A stretch of 64,000 nucleotides of DNA from Paracentrotus lividus (Eukaryota > Echinodermata > Echinoidea > Camarodonta > Echinidae), in NCBI GenBank assembly GCA_940671915.1, contig CALNVZ010003432.1, positions 9,083,342 to 9,147,341 on the forward strand, written 5' to 3'. The translations under genes and the position numbers were made by a program. Under the pieces are notes generated by a model that was not told the DNA's origin, did no database searches, and saw only the letters and a list, made by a program, of their open reading frames with translations. Numbering within the stretch: the stretch's first letter is position 1; every line of letters begins with the position of its first letter. Below are positions 11,161 to 21,809 of the stretch, in pieces.

Positions 11161-13879
11161 CCCAAAATCCCGTTGGGGTCGGAATTTTTCAGAGGCGAGA
11201 ATTTGGCCAAGGAAATCAGGGTAGTTTAGAGAAGCTTGATAACAACCTCCAAGTCTATTATTACAGTTTGGCTTGTAACTACAATCTCAGGTCCAACATC
11301 TCTACGAACTGGAAAACTACCGTCTGACAATGAAGTCAGACATAACACTCTTCATCACAAACAGTCGGGTCGAAGAGATCATGCTGATCAGTGGGGTAGA
11401 GTCAGGACTGGAGTAGTTTCAGATCCGCTTCGAACTATCATCCCTCTTAGTATGGGAGGGAAGCGCCTGAGGTGAACCTCCCACCTACGTTATGGAAAAA
11501 ATTTAGGTCCATGGAAGGACTCTTTCTTTTTCGATCTCAGACGATTATTATCGTCTCGGCAATCAGAGTCGCGTCTCAATTTTTTAGACTTTGAGGAACT
11601 CGATCCGGGGATGTCTTCAGGAGTCATCCACCCAAACCACTTGACGTGTCCCTTGTCCGGAACACAGCTCAAAGGAAGGAAATGGAGAAAGTCACAATCT
11701 ACCCAAATTGTGTCTTAATTTCTACATTTCCTTTCCCCAAAGCGGAGACTCGATACGCGTAGTCTCAGTTGGGAGACAGCAGCAAAGTTTTAAACTGCAT
11801 CGTTTTTTGATTGAGTTAGGAGTTGATTCCCCCGTTTTAGGGACTCAACCCGACACTGCGAATCAATCTGACGAGACCCAGTTTGGAGATAGTAGAACTT
11901 CCGATCTACTTAAAGAGTCTTGGATCGCGTTGGGAGGTTTTTAGGTGTTATTACGTTAAGGGTGTCATGTTGACTATCGAAGTTTATTGGTACTAGTTCC
12001 CATTTGGCAGACTTTAACGTGATCTCTCATTTTTCGGCTCTTGAGATTTCCAGTCTGATTTCAGTCCGCCTCCGTCTAGAATTCCTTTCTACTGAATTTT
12101 AAGTCTGAGAAGCGACAGCGCAGTCAGAAGCGTCACGAGCTCTTCATTTGCCTCATTCCTTTTTGGGCGGTTAAGGAGTTCACTTCCCAGGAAGACATGG
12201 GAGCGCCTCCGTTCTTCAATTATATGACCGCATAATGCTTCACATTTAGGAGGGAGAGTCCATTATCGAGCCCGCTTTGACTTCGTGATGGGAATCTCCG
12301 AGACTTTGTCTCTCAACAAACGTTTGGAGAGCCTGAGGTGAGGAAGTTTCTGCCTCACTTCAAGGACCTTTACAGATAGCGGACAGTTTAGGTTTGAACA
12401 ACATCGGAGGATGATGTCTTATTTAGTTCGCTAGAGGATTTACTCTCCTGCTAGGAGCAGAGTAGCCTTCAACTCTGCGTTCTGAATGCAACAACGAGAA
12501 CATCGGTCCAGTCGCTTCGCACATACCGATTTTGGGGAAAACTTTCTTTGTTTAAAAACTTTTTCTTACCACGACGCATAGTGACTCCTTCAGAGTGGTC
12601 GCTGTTTTCATAGAATTTCAGGCGACTGAGTCGCAAGGTCGACCTCAGTTTGACTTCTCCTCAGTTTGGCTTCTTCAGTCGGTAGGATCTTCCGTTTTCT
12701 GAGGTTAGGATTTAATAAGGAGATGTTTGGGTTTACCCAGGTTGTCAGTTTCAATTTCCGGAACGACGGAAATCCCTTGGTTCTTCCGGTAGTATTCTCC
12801 TGTTTCACTAGGAAGAATTAAGAAGGGCAGGACGTCGACGATTATCATCACTCCTCTCTGTCCACAGCCGCGGACTTGGTTACGATAGTTTCTCCCTCTG
12901 GTTAAAGGAAGAACCATAACACTTGACGTGGTGTGAGTTCTTTGCATGACAGCAGCGGTTAGAGCTAACTCTCGAACACCTGAAACATCTTCCTTTTTAT
13001 AATTCAGCCGTTATCAAGAAGTCAATTCGAGCTACAGGATTTGACGATTGTACTCCTCTCGACCTTAAGGAGTAGTGATGTACCCACTAGTAAAATACTT
13101 CTTCGAACGATATTCTTCTGTGGGTTCCAGAGAACCTTTCTCCGTCCATACCGTTTTTCATCATCTTTTCACTCGACGGGGGTAAATTCTCTGCTTACCC
13201 GAGGGATTTAGATCAGCTATTCAGCTATATCCAGCTTCAGCTATCCCAGCTATTCTAATTCTTACCGATGGAAGTCAATTTCAGCGATTCGTCTCAGTTC
13301 TTTAGTTTTCTTCTCTTAAGAGTCCCTACTCAGACCTCGGGCTCTAATTTGAGTGGTCGCGAGACCTCAGTCCTATACTCTCCTCTCACACCACCGTCTC
13401 TAGGTTCTGTTCTGTATAGATCCTCCAAAATTCTCCCTGTTTTGTTTATATGTCTATCAACGAGACACTTGGGTTGGAAATATAGAGATATTCATCTTTT
13501 CTCTTTCGACATGCTTGAACTGAAATCAGACAGATTTTCCGGTCTGTTAAAGAATTTTCCTACGTCTCTTTAGTCAAATTCATAGTTTGCGCACTGACAG
13601 AATGTGGCGCGTTATTAGACATCCTTTGATTCCTGATAAATGTCCAATTTGGTTATATCCTTGGAATCTTCGAACCAGTCGGGGGAGTACTATCTCGAAG
13701 ATGGATAGTGGTAAACGCGACCCGAGGACCAAAGTACCTAGTTTATCCTAGGAACCTCGATGTGAGGATACCAGCCTTTCGGGACATGTTTTTAAGGGAA
13801 TTTCCCGTGGAAAGTGTATATGTATTATAATAGTGGGTGAACTTTTCTGCTATGGAGGAAACTTTCTCTTTTTTCTATC

Positions 13880-13966
13880 ATGGCTACGGCGTCATCCTTA
13901 TTATCTAAACATGTTGGTGTTGTCCCTCCCCAAGTACAAATCGGTGCTGGTCGTATAGCAAAGTAG
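13880..13966 (+). pseudogene. Short open frame ending inside the internal complementary region
   Basis: A 28-codon frame (MATASSLLSKHVGVVPPQVQ...) whose stop lies in the internal complementary region. Last ORFs of DIRS elements commonly run up to or into this region, so it may be the end of a lost 3' ORF. No motif supports a function. Confidence 0.25.
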
Positions 13967-14052
13967 GCAAATATTATCATTCTTTTGAGTAAATCATAAA
14001 AATTATCACATAATTTTATTACTTTACAATAAAGAATTATATATTTGCCTAC
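13955..14052 (-). repeat. Internal complementary region (circle-junction copy) of DIRS-like element
   Basis: Reads ATAGCAAAGTAGGCAAAT, then ATCATTCTTTTGAGTAAATC (complement of the left end), directly joined to ATAAAAATTATCAC...CAATAAAGAATTATATATTT (complement of the right end). This arrangement is predicted by the DIRS replication model and not by simple DNA transposons. Confidence 0.85.
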
Positions 14053-14107
14053 AATCCCTCCCTCCGTCCCCCGTTCCATCACTACTTAAAAGTTTTTAGG
14101 TAGGTAA

Positions 14108-14320
14108 TGAGACAAGAGGAAGTTTGTTGGGAATGTTTTGGCTGAGTGCCCTCATCATGAGAGGCGCCTTCTCACAGGGAGCGGAAGATAGGAGACAATA
14201 GAGCAAAAGTTTTCTGGGGTTAAAGTATCGGTTGGTTGGGCGATTCGAGGACGAATAGCAAAGTAGGCAAATATATAATTCTTTATTGTAAATAATAAAA
14301 TTAGTGATAATTTTTATGAT
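14108..14320 (-). repeat. Right inverted terminal repeat of DIRS-like element
   Basis: Complement of the left repeat from GAGACAAGAGGAAGTTTG to the AATAGCAAAGTAGGCAAATA end. It then has an extension, TATAATTCTTTATTGTAAAT...GATAATTTTTATGAT, that is copied only in the internal complementary region. Confidence 0.85.
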
Positions 14321-15930
14321 ATGCAACTTCAATGCAATCCTGACATTTATAAAGACTTCTTTTTGTTAAAGGGATGCAGTAACATTGAATGATATTCAAA
14401 TTGCAATTTATTTGATTTAACTTATTTTGCCAGCATCATTATAAACATATAAGTCAGTCTGGTATTCCTTAAAAATCGCAGTCTAATTGCTTGCTCTACT
14501 TTCGAGATATCTATGATTTTATACTCAAATGTTCAAACCCATTCCCAGATGCTTTTGAAAATTGTGTGTGTTTTAACGCAGCACGACTTACACCTCATTT
14601 CCTGTCGTGAAGTCCTTGTGCCTACCAGCCTGCTAAGCTTGCAACAGAGCGGTAGTAAATTAATCATGCGCAGTCGTATTCCTCGTTTGAATTTTCACTA
14701 TTTTAAGATAGTAAATGACCTTCATTTGATATGAAACTTTAAGTAGTTTGTTTTTACGGTCAGAGCAATAGAATTTTATTCATTTCGAACTCTTTTGCAC
14801 TTGTTTTTGGAAGTTCCTCAATCCCTTTAAAAGAAGGTCAAAGTAATTATGGCTCCTGTTTGGTTTGCTCTGGAACTTATGTAACCTTATGTAAGTGAAA
14901 CTATATCATTTTTGTGTTCTTGCCTTAAACCATAATTTGTGATGCCTGGAGTTTTTGCAAAGCAGATATGTGCAATATTAGGATTGAGATATTATGATGA
15001 AACAAGATTTAGTCAGCATCTCACACCAGAATAATAACACCACAGTAAAAATGTGATGAAGAAATCTGCATTAAAATAAGTTAAACCCATTCATGACTGG
15101 ATTGATAAACCTTTTGGTATAAAATGACTAATTTATACAAAAAGCTGTTATAGTGTAAGCAAACATTTTTCTGCACAGATATAGTTTTGAATCAGGCAGA
15201 GAAATTTGTGAGAACGTGATTTCACAATTTTTGTGATGTTTTCATTACCAGAAATAGTCTAATATTGAAGTGGAAAAAGTTTAGTGAAGACTGAAATGTA
15301 AAATTTGCAAAAATAAAACATGTGCGAAGATTGTGGCTTTTACAGTATAGTATCATTATATTCCAAACTATTTATTCAAAGGAATTAATATTTGTCAAAG
15401 TTGTTATAGTTCTTATGCACTCTATAGGCTGTATGAATATTTTTTCATGAAATTAATGGTATATTAACATAAATTGATACATATTTATTTCAAAAATTTA
15501 TTTTTCATATACTTATTGCTTATTTAGTTGTGATTGATATTTACCTTAATATATATCACAGAGAGAGAGAGAGAGAGAGATGGGGCAAGAAAGAGAGACC
15601 GGGAAGGAGGGCGGGGGGGCCAGAGAAAGACAGAGTGTTCTGTATGAAAATTAGAAAGCAAGTATTTGGAGGGGGAGGAAGGTGAACAAAATGGTGATAT
15701 AAAATACGATTCAGAAGGTCAGCTTGATGAATAGAAACTATAAACTTGTATGAACTTAAAGTTGCAAAATATATTAAGTTCTTGAGCGTGGTATAGTTGA
15801 AAATAAATTATGAGGGCAATTGAATTGTCTGCTTAAATATATCATAGACATAACAAAGATTGGCTCATAAGAAATTGGGAGAAATATCACTTTTGAAAAA
15901 AAAAAAAATTCCGACTAAGTTTAACGTCTT
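14321..15930. other. Intergenic AT-rich DNA, no gene seen
   Basis: No splice-compatible coding frame is apparent on either strand. Contains a (GA)n microsatellite at about 15,562-15,580 next to GA-rich sequence up to 15,640. The 14,513-14,734 open frame has no family features. Confidence 0.6.
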
Positions 15931-15931
15931 T

Positions 15932-16955
15932 GGGGGCGTTTCACGAAACCGTCATAAGTCTAACTTCTTGACTAAATCGGAGATAGTGAACAACTTGTCC
16001 ACAAGCGGGTTCCATCAAGCCCTCTCTGACAAGATCGAGGACAACAAGCTGACTAAATACTTATGACAGCTCCGAACCTGTCATATCTTTTGGAGAGCGC
16101 TGATACGTCAATCAAACGCAATTTATGGCAAGCGATAGGTTTGGGCGAATTGTATTTGCCGCGACAATCTTGATTTTCTCATTTTTGTTCATACAAAATG
16201 TAACAACCTCAGGATTTTGGTCTAATATGCAGAAAATAAATGGTTGTTAACAATTGAGTGCTTTTTATATCCAATAAAGAATTAATATCTAGTAATATAT
16301 CCAATCAAGAAATAATATTGAGTAAATTGCAAAAGCATTATTTAGCCTACCATAAAGCTATATAACGAGACCCGCAGAGACTACGTTGGTAGTTAAAATC
16401 GATCTATTAGTCCCAAAATAAGTAATTTTGAATATATACAATGCACTATCGATCTCTTTTTGCCAGCAAACAGAAAATTTAGGAAAAACCTCAATCTAGC
16501 TCCATTTTTAGCTAGCATACTTTTTTAAAGTCTGATTTACGAAACTATCAAATTAGCGCATCCGGGGGTACCCATCTCATGTTCTGACGTGATCTTATTA
16601 ATTTCATGATTGACACGTACTTCTAAATATATAAAGTGAGGATCATTGTGCGTTTTAATACACATTATATAAATCATACATAATTTTATGAGTTTTCATA
16701 CTGTTATTGACCGATTTTATCACTTCAATTTCGATAATATTGAAAATTTTGCTAAACCACAATTTCTAAATATCAGCGAAACCGTGATTAAGGCTATTAC
16801 TCGATGACATCATCTCCGATAATATCGATATTACAAGTTGTCTAGCTTGGAAGAGCTTCGTACGTGTAACTGACTTAGTAAGATTGGAGCTAACTCCGTG
16901 GTTGGCGGATAAAGATATGACTAACTTGTCCATGCTGGTTTCGTTAAACGTCCCC
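15932..16955. mobile_element. MITE-like element with GGGGCGTTTCACGAAACC ends
   Basis: Left end GGGGGCGTTTCACGAAACC and right end GGTTTCGTTAAACGTCCCC are inverted. Pairing continues weakly inward (CTTCTTGACTAAATC / GATAAAGATATGACTAACTT). About 1 kb, with no coding frame for a transposase. The target duplication is unclear (TTT on both sides at most), so the superfamily is not assigned. Confidence 0.6.
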
Positions 16956-17079
16956 TTTGTTTCTATAGTCAGTTTTATAACAAGAAAAGTTCTAAGTGAT
17001 TTCAAGATCCTTTCCCTCTCCAATTATTTAATATTTATTCTATTTATTTTATTTTTTTGTATTTGTTTACATTCTTTTT

Positions 17080-17110
17080 TGGGGGGGGGGCGGGGAGGGG
17101 GGGGGGGTGT
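17080..17110 (+). repeat. G-rich tract
   Basis: Runs of 10, 4 and 11 G separated by one or two other bases. A candidate G-quadruplex, and a likely site of length variation or sequencing error. Confidence 0.6.
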
Positions 17111-17519
17111 ACCGCAGGGAGTTTGCGAGGTAGATCTATAAAAAAAATAATAAAATAAAATATTTGTCTCATAAAAGACGCAGTAATAAGTGACTGTGTA
17201 TCTGGGAAATCTAGTCTTTGTTTACAATTTGCTTGAAAAACTTCCCTATGTTTTCTACTTTCTACGGCCTTCAAAACATCATTACATCAGAACTGTCTTC
17301 GGGTTAGGAGGTATGAATAACAGGTGAGTATTTTACGAACTTGCTTTAATCCACCAAATTCTTTTGAAAAGTATAAACTCCGTTATAAATTTTGTTAGTG
17401 TCGACATAAATGTCGGTGAATCTGCAGTTTTTATGATTGCCATCAGCGCAGCGAATGTGTTCAGTCTTAGTCCAGGCTAGAGACCATGTAACCTTGTTTT
17501 TTGATATATACAATGTTTT

Positions 17520-18135
17520 TTTATGGTTCTTTGTCAATTCGAGGGTGCTGATTCCAAATCCGATGGGTGCCAGACACGAAACCTTGAGCATTTTTCACAA
17601 ATCGCGAAAATTCAAAATGGCCGCCAAGATGGCCGCCAAAATATTCCAATGGTATTTCTGAAGTTGTTTTGGTGGTTTCTTGTCAATTCGAGGGTGCTGA
17701 TTCCAAATCCACTGAGTGCTAGCCGCGAAACCTCGTGGATTTTACGCAAATCGCTAAAATTCAAAATGGCTGCCAAAATGGCCGCCAAAACTGGAAATCA
17801 TTATTCCAAGGGTATTTCTGAGATTGTTTAGGTGGTTTCTTATCAATTCGAGGGTGCTGATTCCAAATTCAATGAGTGCCAGTCGCGAAACCCAACGTAT
17901 TTTACGCAAATGGCAAAAATTCAAAATGGCTGCCAAAATGGCCGCCAAAACTGGAAATCAGTATTCCAAGGGTATTTTGGGGGTTGTTTTGGTGGATTCT
18001 TATCAATTCGAGGGTGCTGATTCCAAATTCAATGAGTGCCAGCAGCGAAACCCAACAGATTTTATGCAAATCGCTAAAATTCAAAATGGCTGCCATAATA
18101 TGGGCGCCCAATTGACAATGCGTATTCTATGGGTA
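17520..18135 (+). repeat. Left-arm tandem array, ~160-bp units
   Basis: GATTCCAAAT occurs near 17,549, 17,699, 17,859 and 18,019, giving periods of 150, 160 and 160. Each unit ends with one or two copies of AAAATGGCCGCC or AAAATGGCTGCC. Confidence 0.88.
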
Positions 18136-18152
18136 AATTGCAAGGTGTTTTG

Positions 18153-18730
18153 TAAACCGACCAGCCCCCGTCGCGAAGCGACGGGAACTGACGAACCAGT
18201 AGACATATTTGGCGAAGTTTTGAAAATATCTATACAAGACCACAAATTTTATGGTAAAAAATACCTTATTTGAATTCATACTCACATTGAATCAAATCTT
18301 TGAAGTTTTTCGTCGAATTGGTGACATCTGCGAATGTTTCACATGAAGTAATCAACTAATAATGTAGAAAATACAGGAAAATTGAGTCCATCAACGTATA
18401 TTTCTCCGTGCGTGCGTTGTCTTCGCCATACGTCTTCGCACAGTAAAATGACGTCATAGAAAAATGGCAGCGATGGCACCAACACTATGAGAAGAGACAA
18501 GGCCAACGGAAAATTCAATTTGGTAAGTCAAGAAGCTCTTATATACTTTCATTTTTAGTCGTTGTTACGCGTGAAACATCACAGAAACCTTACAACAACA
18601 TTTTAACATTAGATTGATTAAATTGACCAGTATAATCACCCGAGCGCTCATCATCGCTGATTATTTCGCTGTAAATGGAGGTGGTGGAAGTACAGCCCCG
18701 TCGCCTTCGGCAACGGGGCTGTGTATAGTT
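18153..18730. mobile_element. MITE nested in the foldback arm, 10-bp target duplication
   Basis: AGGTGTTTTG occurs at 18143-18152 and again at 18731-18740, exactly flanking a 578-bp insert. Comparison with the right arm, where the insert is absent, confirms the boundaries. Each end carries its own short hairpin (CCCCGTCGCGAAGCGACGGG; CCCCGTCGCCTTCGGCAACGGGG). A 9-10-bp duplication fits Mutator-like elements, but the superfamily is an inference. Confidence 0.75.
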
Positions 18731-19254
18731 AGGTGTTTTGGTGGTTCCTTGCCAATTCGAAGGCACTGATTCCAAATCCGATGAGTACTAGCCACAAAAC
18801 CCTACAGGATTTATGTACACCGCTAAAATTGTCTGCCTAAAAATTAAAATGTGTATTATTTCAGAGGTTGTTTCAGTGGTTTCTTGTCAATTTGAGGGTT
18901 CTGATCCCAAATCCGATGAGTGACAATTGTGAAACCCCACTAAAAACCCAAAACGGCCGCCAAGTGAAATGAAAAAGTGCATTTTATTGTTATCTAAGTT
19001 TTTTTATATATTTTTTTTCTTCAATTGAGCATGCCGATTCAAAATCTGATGAGTTAGAGGCACAAAAACCTATTAAGCATTTTTGCAAAAATCGTCAATA
19101 TTCGCTGCCATCAGTCACACGTTAAAAAAAATTTCCATGTGTTTATTTGAGGTTATTTTTATAGTAAGCTTCTTGTCAAGTTCATGGCTCTGATTCCAAA
19201 TTCGATGGGTACCTTTCAGGGAAACCTTGGGATTTTTTTTACGCAAATGATATA

Positions 19255-20123
19255 GGGGAGACTGGGGTAATTATGGCCCCCTTTTTCACATTTCCTATTT
19301 CTACCATTAAATGAAAAGTTCAATGATATTGTAAATATGTAAAAATGCAGTCGGTCCATATACCTATAATATACAACGGAAAGTATAAACCTGCTACTTC
19401 TCATTTACATTTTAATTACCATTATGTAATCAACTTTGGGGGGCCATAATTACCCCACGGGTTGGGGTATTTATGGCCCCTATTGTAATGACTGTATGAA
19501 TTCAAAGATATTATGCTAGTTAATGATGGTAATGTATAATAAATGTTGTTGGGTATTCCTAATACACTTATCAACCACCAACAATGATTTAATCAATAAT
19601 TGGTTCAGCCAAAATGTTGAAATTGTGCAATCAAGGCAATACATATATTTATGTACAAAATCGTACAAGTTAATGTCCCCATCTACGCTTATCTGCGCTT
19701 ATACACTGTTTATGCATTGGGGGTCATAATTACCCCAAATGGCATTTTCAATTTGATCCCCCTTTACAGCTCTACTATTGAAGATATTCAGGTGGAAGTT
19801 TTTCTGTTTTTTTTTACTTCCTATTGTTTCAGTTTCAATCAAAATTTTATCTTAAATGATTTTAATTAATGATATCACACCCCACATAAAAAAGCAGACT
19901 TGCCACTTTCCAATGAACAGAATTGTAATTGCCGTACATTTTAAGCTCCCCTAAGCACAAAATTTCATGCAAATGGCTTATTTTTTTCATATGATAGTAG
20001 GAAGAGTTTAGCTAGGCATGTGTTAAAATTAAATTATCATTGTGTAATGCAGCAAAGAATTATAAGATCTCAAAGGCAGAGGGGTCATAATTACCCCAGG
20101 GCCATAATTACCCCAGTCTCCCC
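19255..20123. mobile_element. TA-flanked MITE with GGGGAGACTGGGGTAATTAT ends
   Basis: Perfect inverted ends of over 25 bp, flanked on both sides by TA (19253-19254, 20124-20125), as in Tc1/mariner insertions. The core word GGGGTAATTATGGCCCC or its complement recurs internally near 19,440, 19,465, 19,722 and 20,085. Inserted in a decayed unit of the foldback array. No transposase frame. Confidence 0.75.
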
Positions 20124-20663
20124 TAAGCGGGTGAAAACGGCTGACAGTCATGAAAATGGCTTATCAATTCAAAATGAAAGCAAATTCGTGGAAATACCTA
20201 TTTTATCGATATTTCTTACGTTATCTAGTGGTTCTTGTCAGTTTAAGGGTAGGCTCTAGGCTTACTCATTCAAAATTACGAGAGTCCTAGAAATAGGACA
20301 TCATAATTTATGATTCAATCTTGGATTTTATATTTGTTTTTTCATATTGTATATCGCTTATATTAAGACATGCAAACGTATATTCATATCTCACTGCACT
20401 ATTACAGACATAATACATTTTAAAAAAATATAATTTAAAGACTTGGTTTGTGAGTGATCCTGACATTAAAATAAAAGTATTCTAGGATTTTTTTTTCCCC
20501 GACAGAATAGAGGCTGTAAATGAAATACTGGGTTTCCTTTATTAACCCGTTCATGGTTTATTGAACAACAGGAGACACTTTACATAAACTAAATGATCGA
20601 ACACGACTAAAAAAACACATAATTGTTCTGACTAGATGCACGATATAGTACATCTTATACATG

Positions 20664-20705
20664 TCAGTGGCGGATCCAAAGGGGGTGGGCGGAGGGTGGG
20701 GGCAA
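20664..20705 (+). mobile_element. Fragment of CAGTGGCGGATCC MITE
   Basis: CAGTGGCGGATCCAAAGGGGG is the left end of the same family as the complete element at 30131-30295. The right end is not found nearby. Confidence 0.5.
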
Positions 20706-21069
20706 CCCCGTAAGATCGGAAGAATAATATAAAATGCATTCCTTTGTACACCAACCTTTGTTTATTTTGTCAGCGCTCCCCGTTAGATTTGAATTTATCA
20801 TACCCTATAGGGAATGGGGACTTTCTTGAAGGCCGAATGGCAAAAAAGAATTGACAACTGAGAGATTATTTTTGATAAGGAAAGAATCATGTCTGGGAGC
20901 ATTTTCATGTGATGGTGGGGGAGCCTCAATGGTTCAATGCTGGTAGCACGGTTAGCTTGGGACCCCATTACAGAAACGGCCATAATAGATTTTACCTGAC
21001 TTGCCATTTCTTTCCAATTTTCTTTCTCTCCTTTCTTTTCTTTTTTCTTTTTTTTTTTTTTTTTTTTTT

Positions 21070-21800
21070 TGTCCTCTGTATATTTGTGTTTGTTACTCAT
21101 CGGATGTGGAATCAGTGCCTTCGATTTGGCAAAAAACCACAAAAAACCTTGAGATATACCAATAGAATACGCATTTTCAATTGCGCGCCCATTATGGCAG
21201 CATATGGTTGATTTTTATTTGCATAAAATCTGTTGGGTTTCGCGGTTGGCACTCATCGAATTTGGAATCAGCACCCTCGAATTGATAAGAATCCACCAAA
21301 GCAACCCCCAAATACCCGTGGAAAACTGATTTCCAGTTTTGGCGGCCATTTTGGCAGCCATTTTGAATTTTCGTGATTTGCATAAAATCTGTTGGGTTTC
21401 TCGGCTGGCACTTATCGAATTCGGAATCAGCATCCTCAAATTGATAGGAAACCACCAAAACAACCCCCAAAATACCCTTGGAATAATGATTTCCAGTTTT
21501 GGCGGCCATTTTGGCAGCCATTTTGAATTTTAGCGATTTGCGTAAAATCCACGAGGTTTCGCGGCTAGCACTCAGCGGATTTGGAATCAGCACCCTTGAA
21601 TTGACAAGAAACCACCAAAACAACTTCAGAAATACCATTGGAATACTCATTTTCATATTTTGGCGGCCATCTTGGCGGCCATTTTGAATTTTCGCGATTT
21701 GTGAAAAATGCTCAAGGTTTCGCGTCTGGCACCCATCGGATTTGGAATCAGCACCCTCGAATTGACGAAGAACCATCAAAAAACATTGTATATATAAAAA
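21070..21800 (-). repeat. Right-arm tandem array, inverted copy
   Basis: The same units occur as GGCGGCCATTTTGGCAGCCAT and GGAATCAGCACCCTCGAATT in the opposite direction. This arm matches the left arm unit by unit, including the divergent innermost unit (ATTGCGCGCCCATTATGGCAG). Confidence 0.88.
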
Positions 21801-21809
21801 AACAAGGTT

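Larger units (their letters stand above)
7976..14320 (+). mobile_element. DIRS-like tyrosine-recombinase retrotransposon, degenerate
   Basis: Seen: inverted terminal repeats of about 170 bp (TTTGCCTACTTTGCTATTCG at 8001; its complement near 14254-14273), continuing through GGCGCCTCTCATGATGAGGG. The outermost 17-30 bp on the left and about 40 bp on the right are not shared between the ends. At 13955-14052 an internal segment is the complement of the left extremity joined directly to the complement of the right extremity. This internal complementary region near the right end is the hallmark of DIRS-1-type elements, which replicate through a circle. Both outer ends and the internal junction share TGAT (7976-7979, 14317-14320), consistent with recombinase-mediated insertion without a target duplication. 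A degraded RT motif lies at 10966-11160. Length is 6,345 bp. No open frame exceeds 166 codons, so it is not autonomous. I did not resolve gag, RNase H, methyltransferase or YR domains. Confidence 0.85.
17490..21809. mobile_element. Foldback-type element with arms of ~160-bp tandem units
   Basis: Sequence from AACCTTGTTTTTTGATATAT (17490) recurs inverted up to AACAAGGTT (21809). Each arm is an array of ~150-160-bp units carrying CAATTCGAGGGTGCTGATTC, GCGAAACC and CAAAATGGCCGCCA(A/G)ATGGCCGCC. Four good units fill 17,520-18,135, and decayed ones continue to about 20,260. Five or so units fill 21,070-21,800 inverted. The spacer is about 20,260-21,070 and has a poly-pyrimidine run. Long terminal inverted repeats made of subrepeats define foldback elements such as the sea urchin TU and Drosophila FB/Galileo types. 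No transposase frame is present. Frames of 149 and 195 codons across the arms are by-products of the repeat. Confidence 0.8.

Noticed and set aside
12705-12947. Minus-strand frame inside the DIRS-like element
   Set aside because: No family motif found, and the element's recognisable RT remnant is on the + strand.
21192-21779. Minus-strand 195-codon frame and its + strand counterparts at 17,437-18,273 (KMAAKMAAK, NGRQDGRQN)
   Set aside because: Produced by the foldback units. Repeated in all frames and both arms, with no protein family features.
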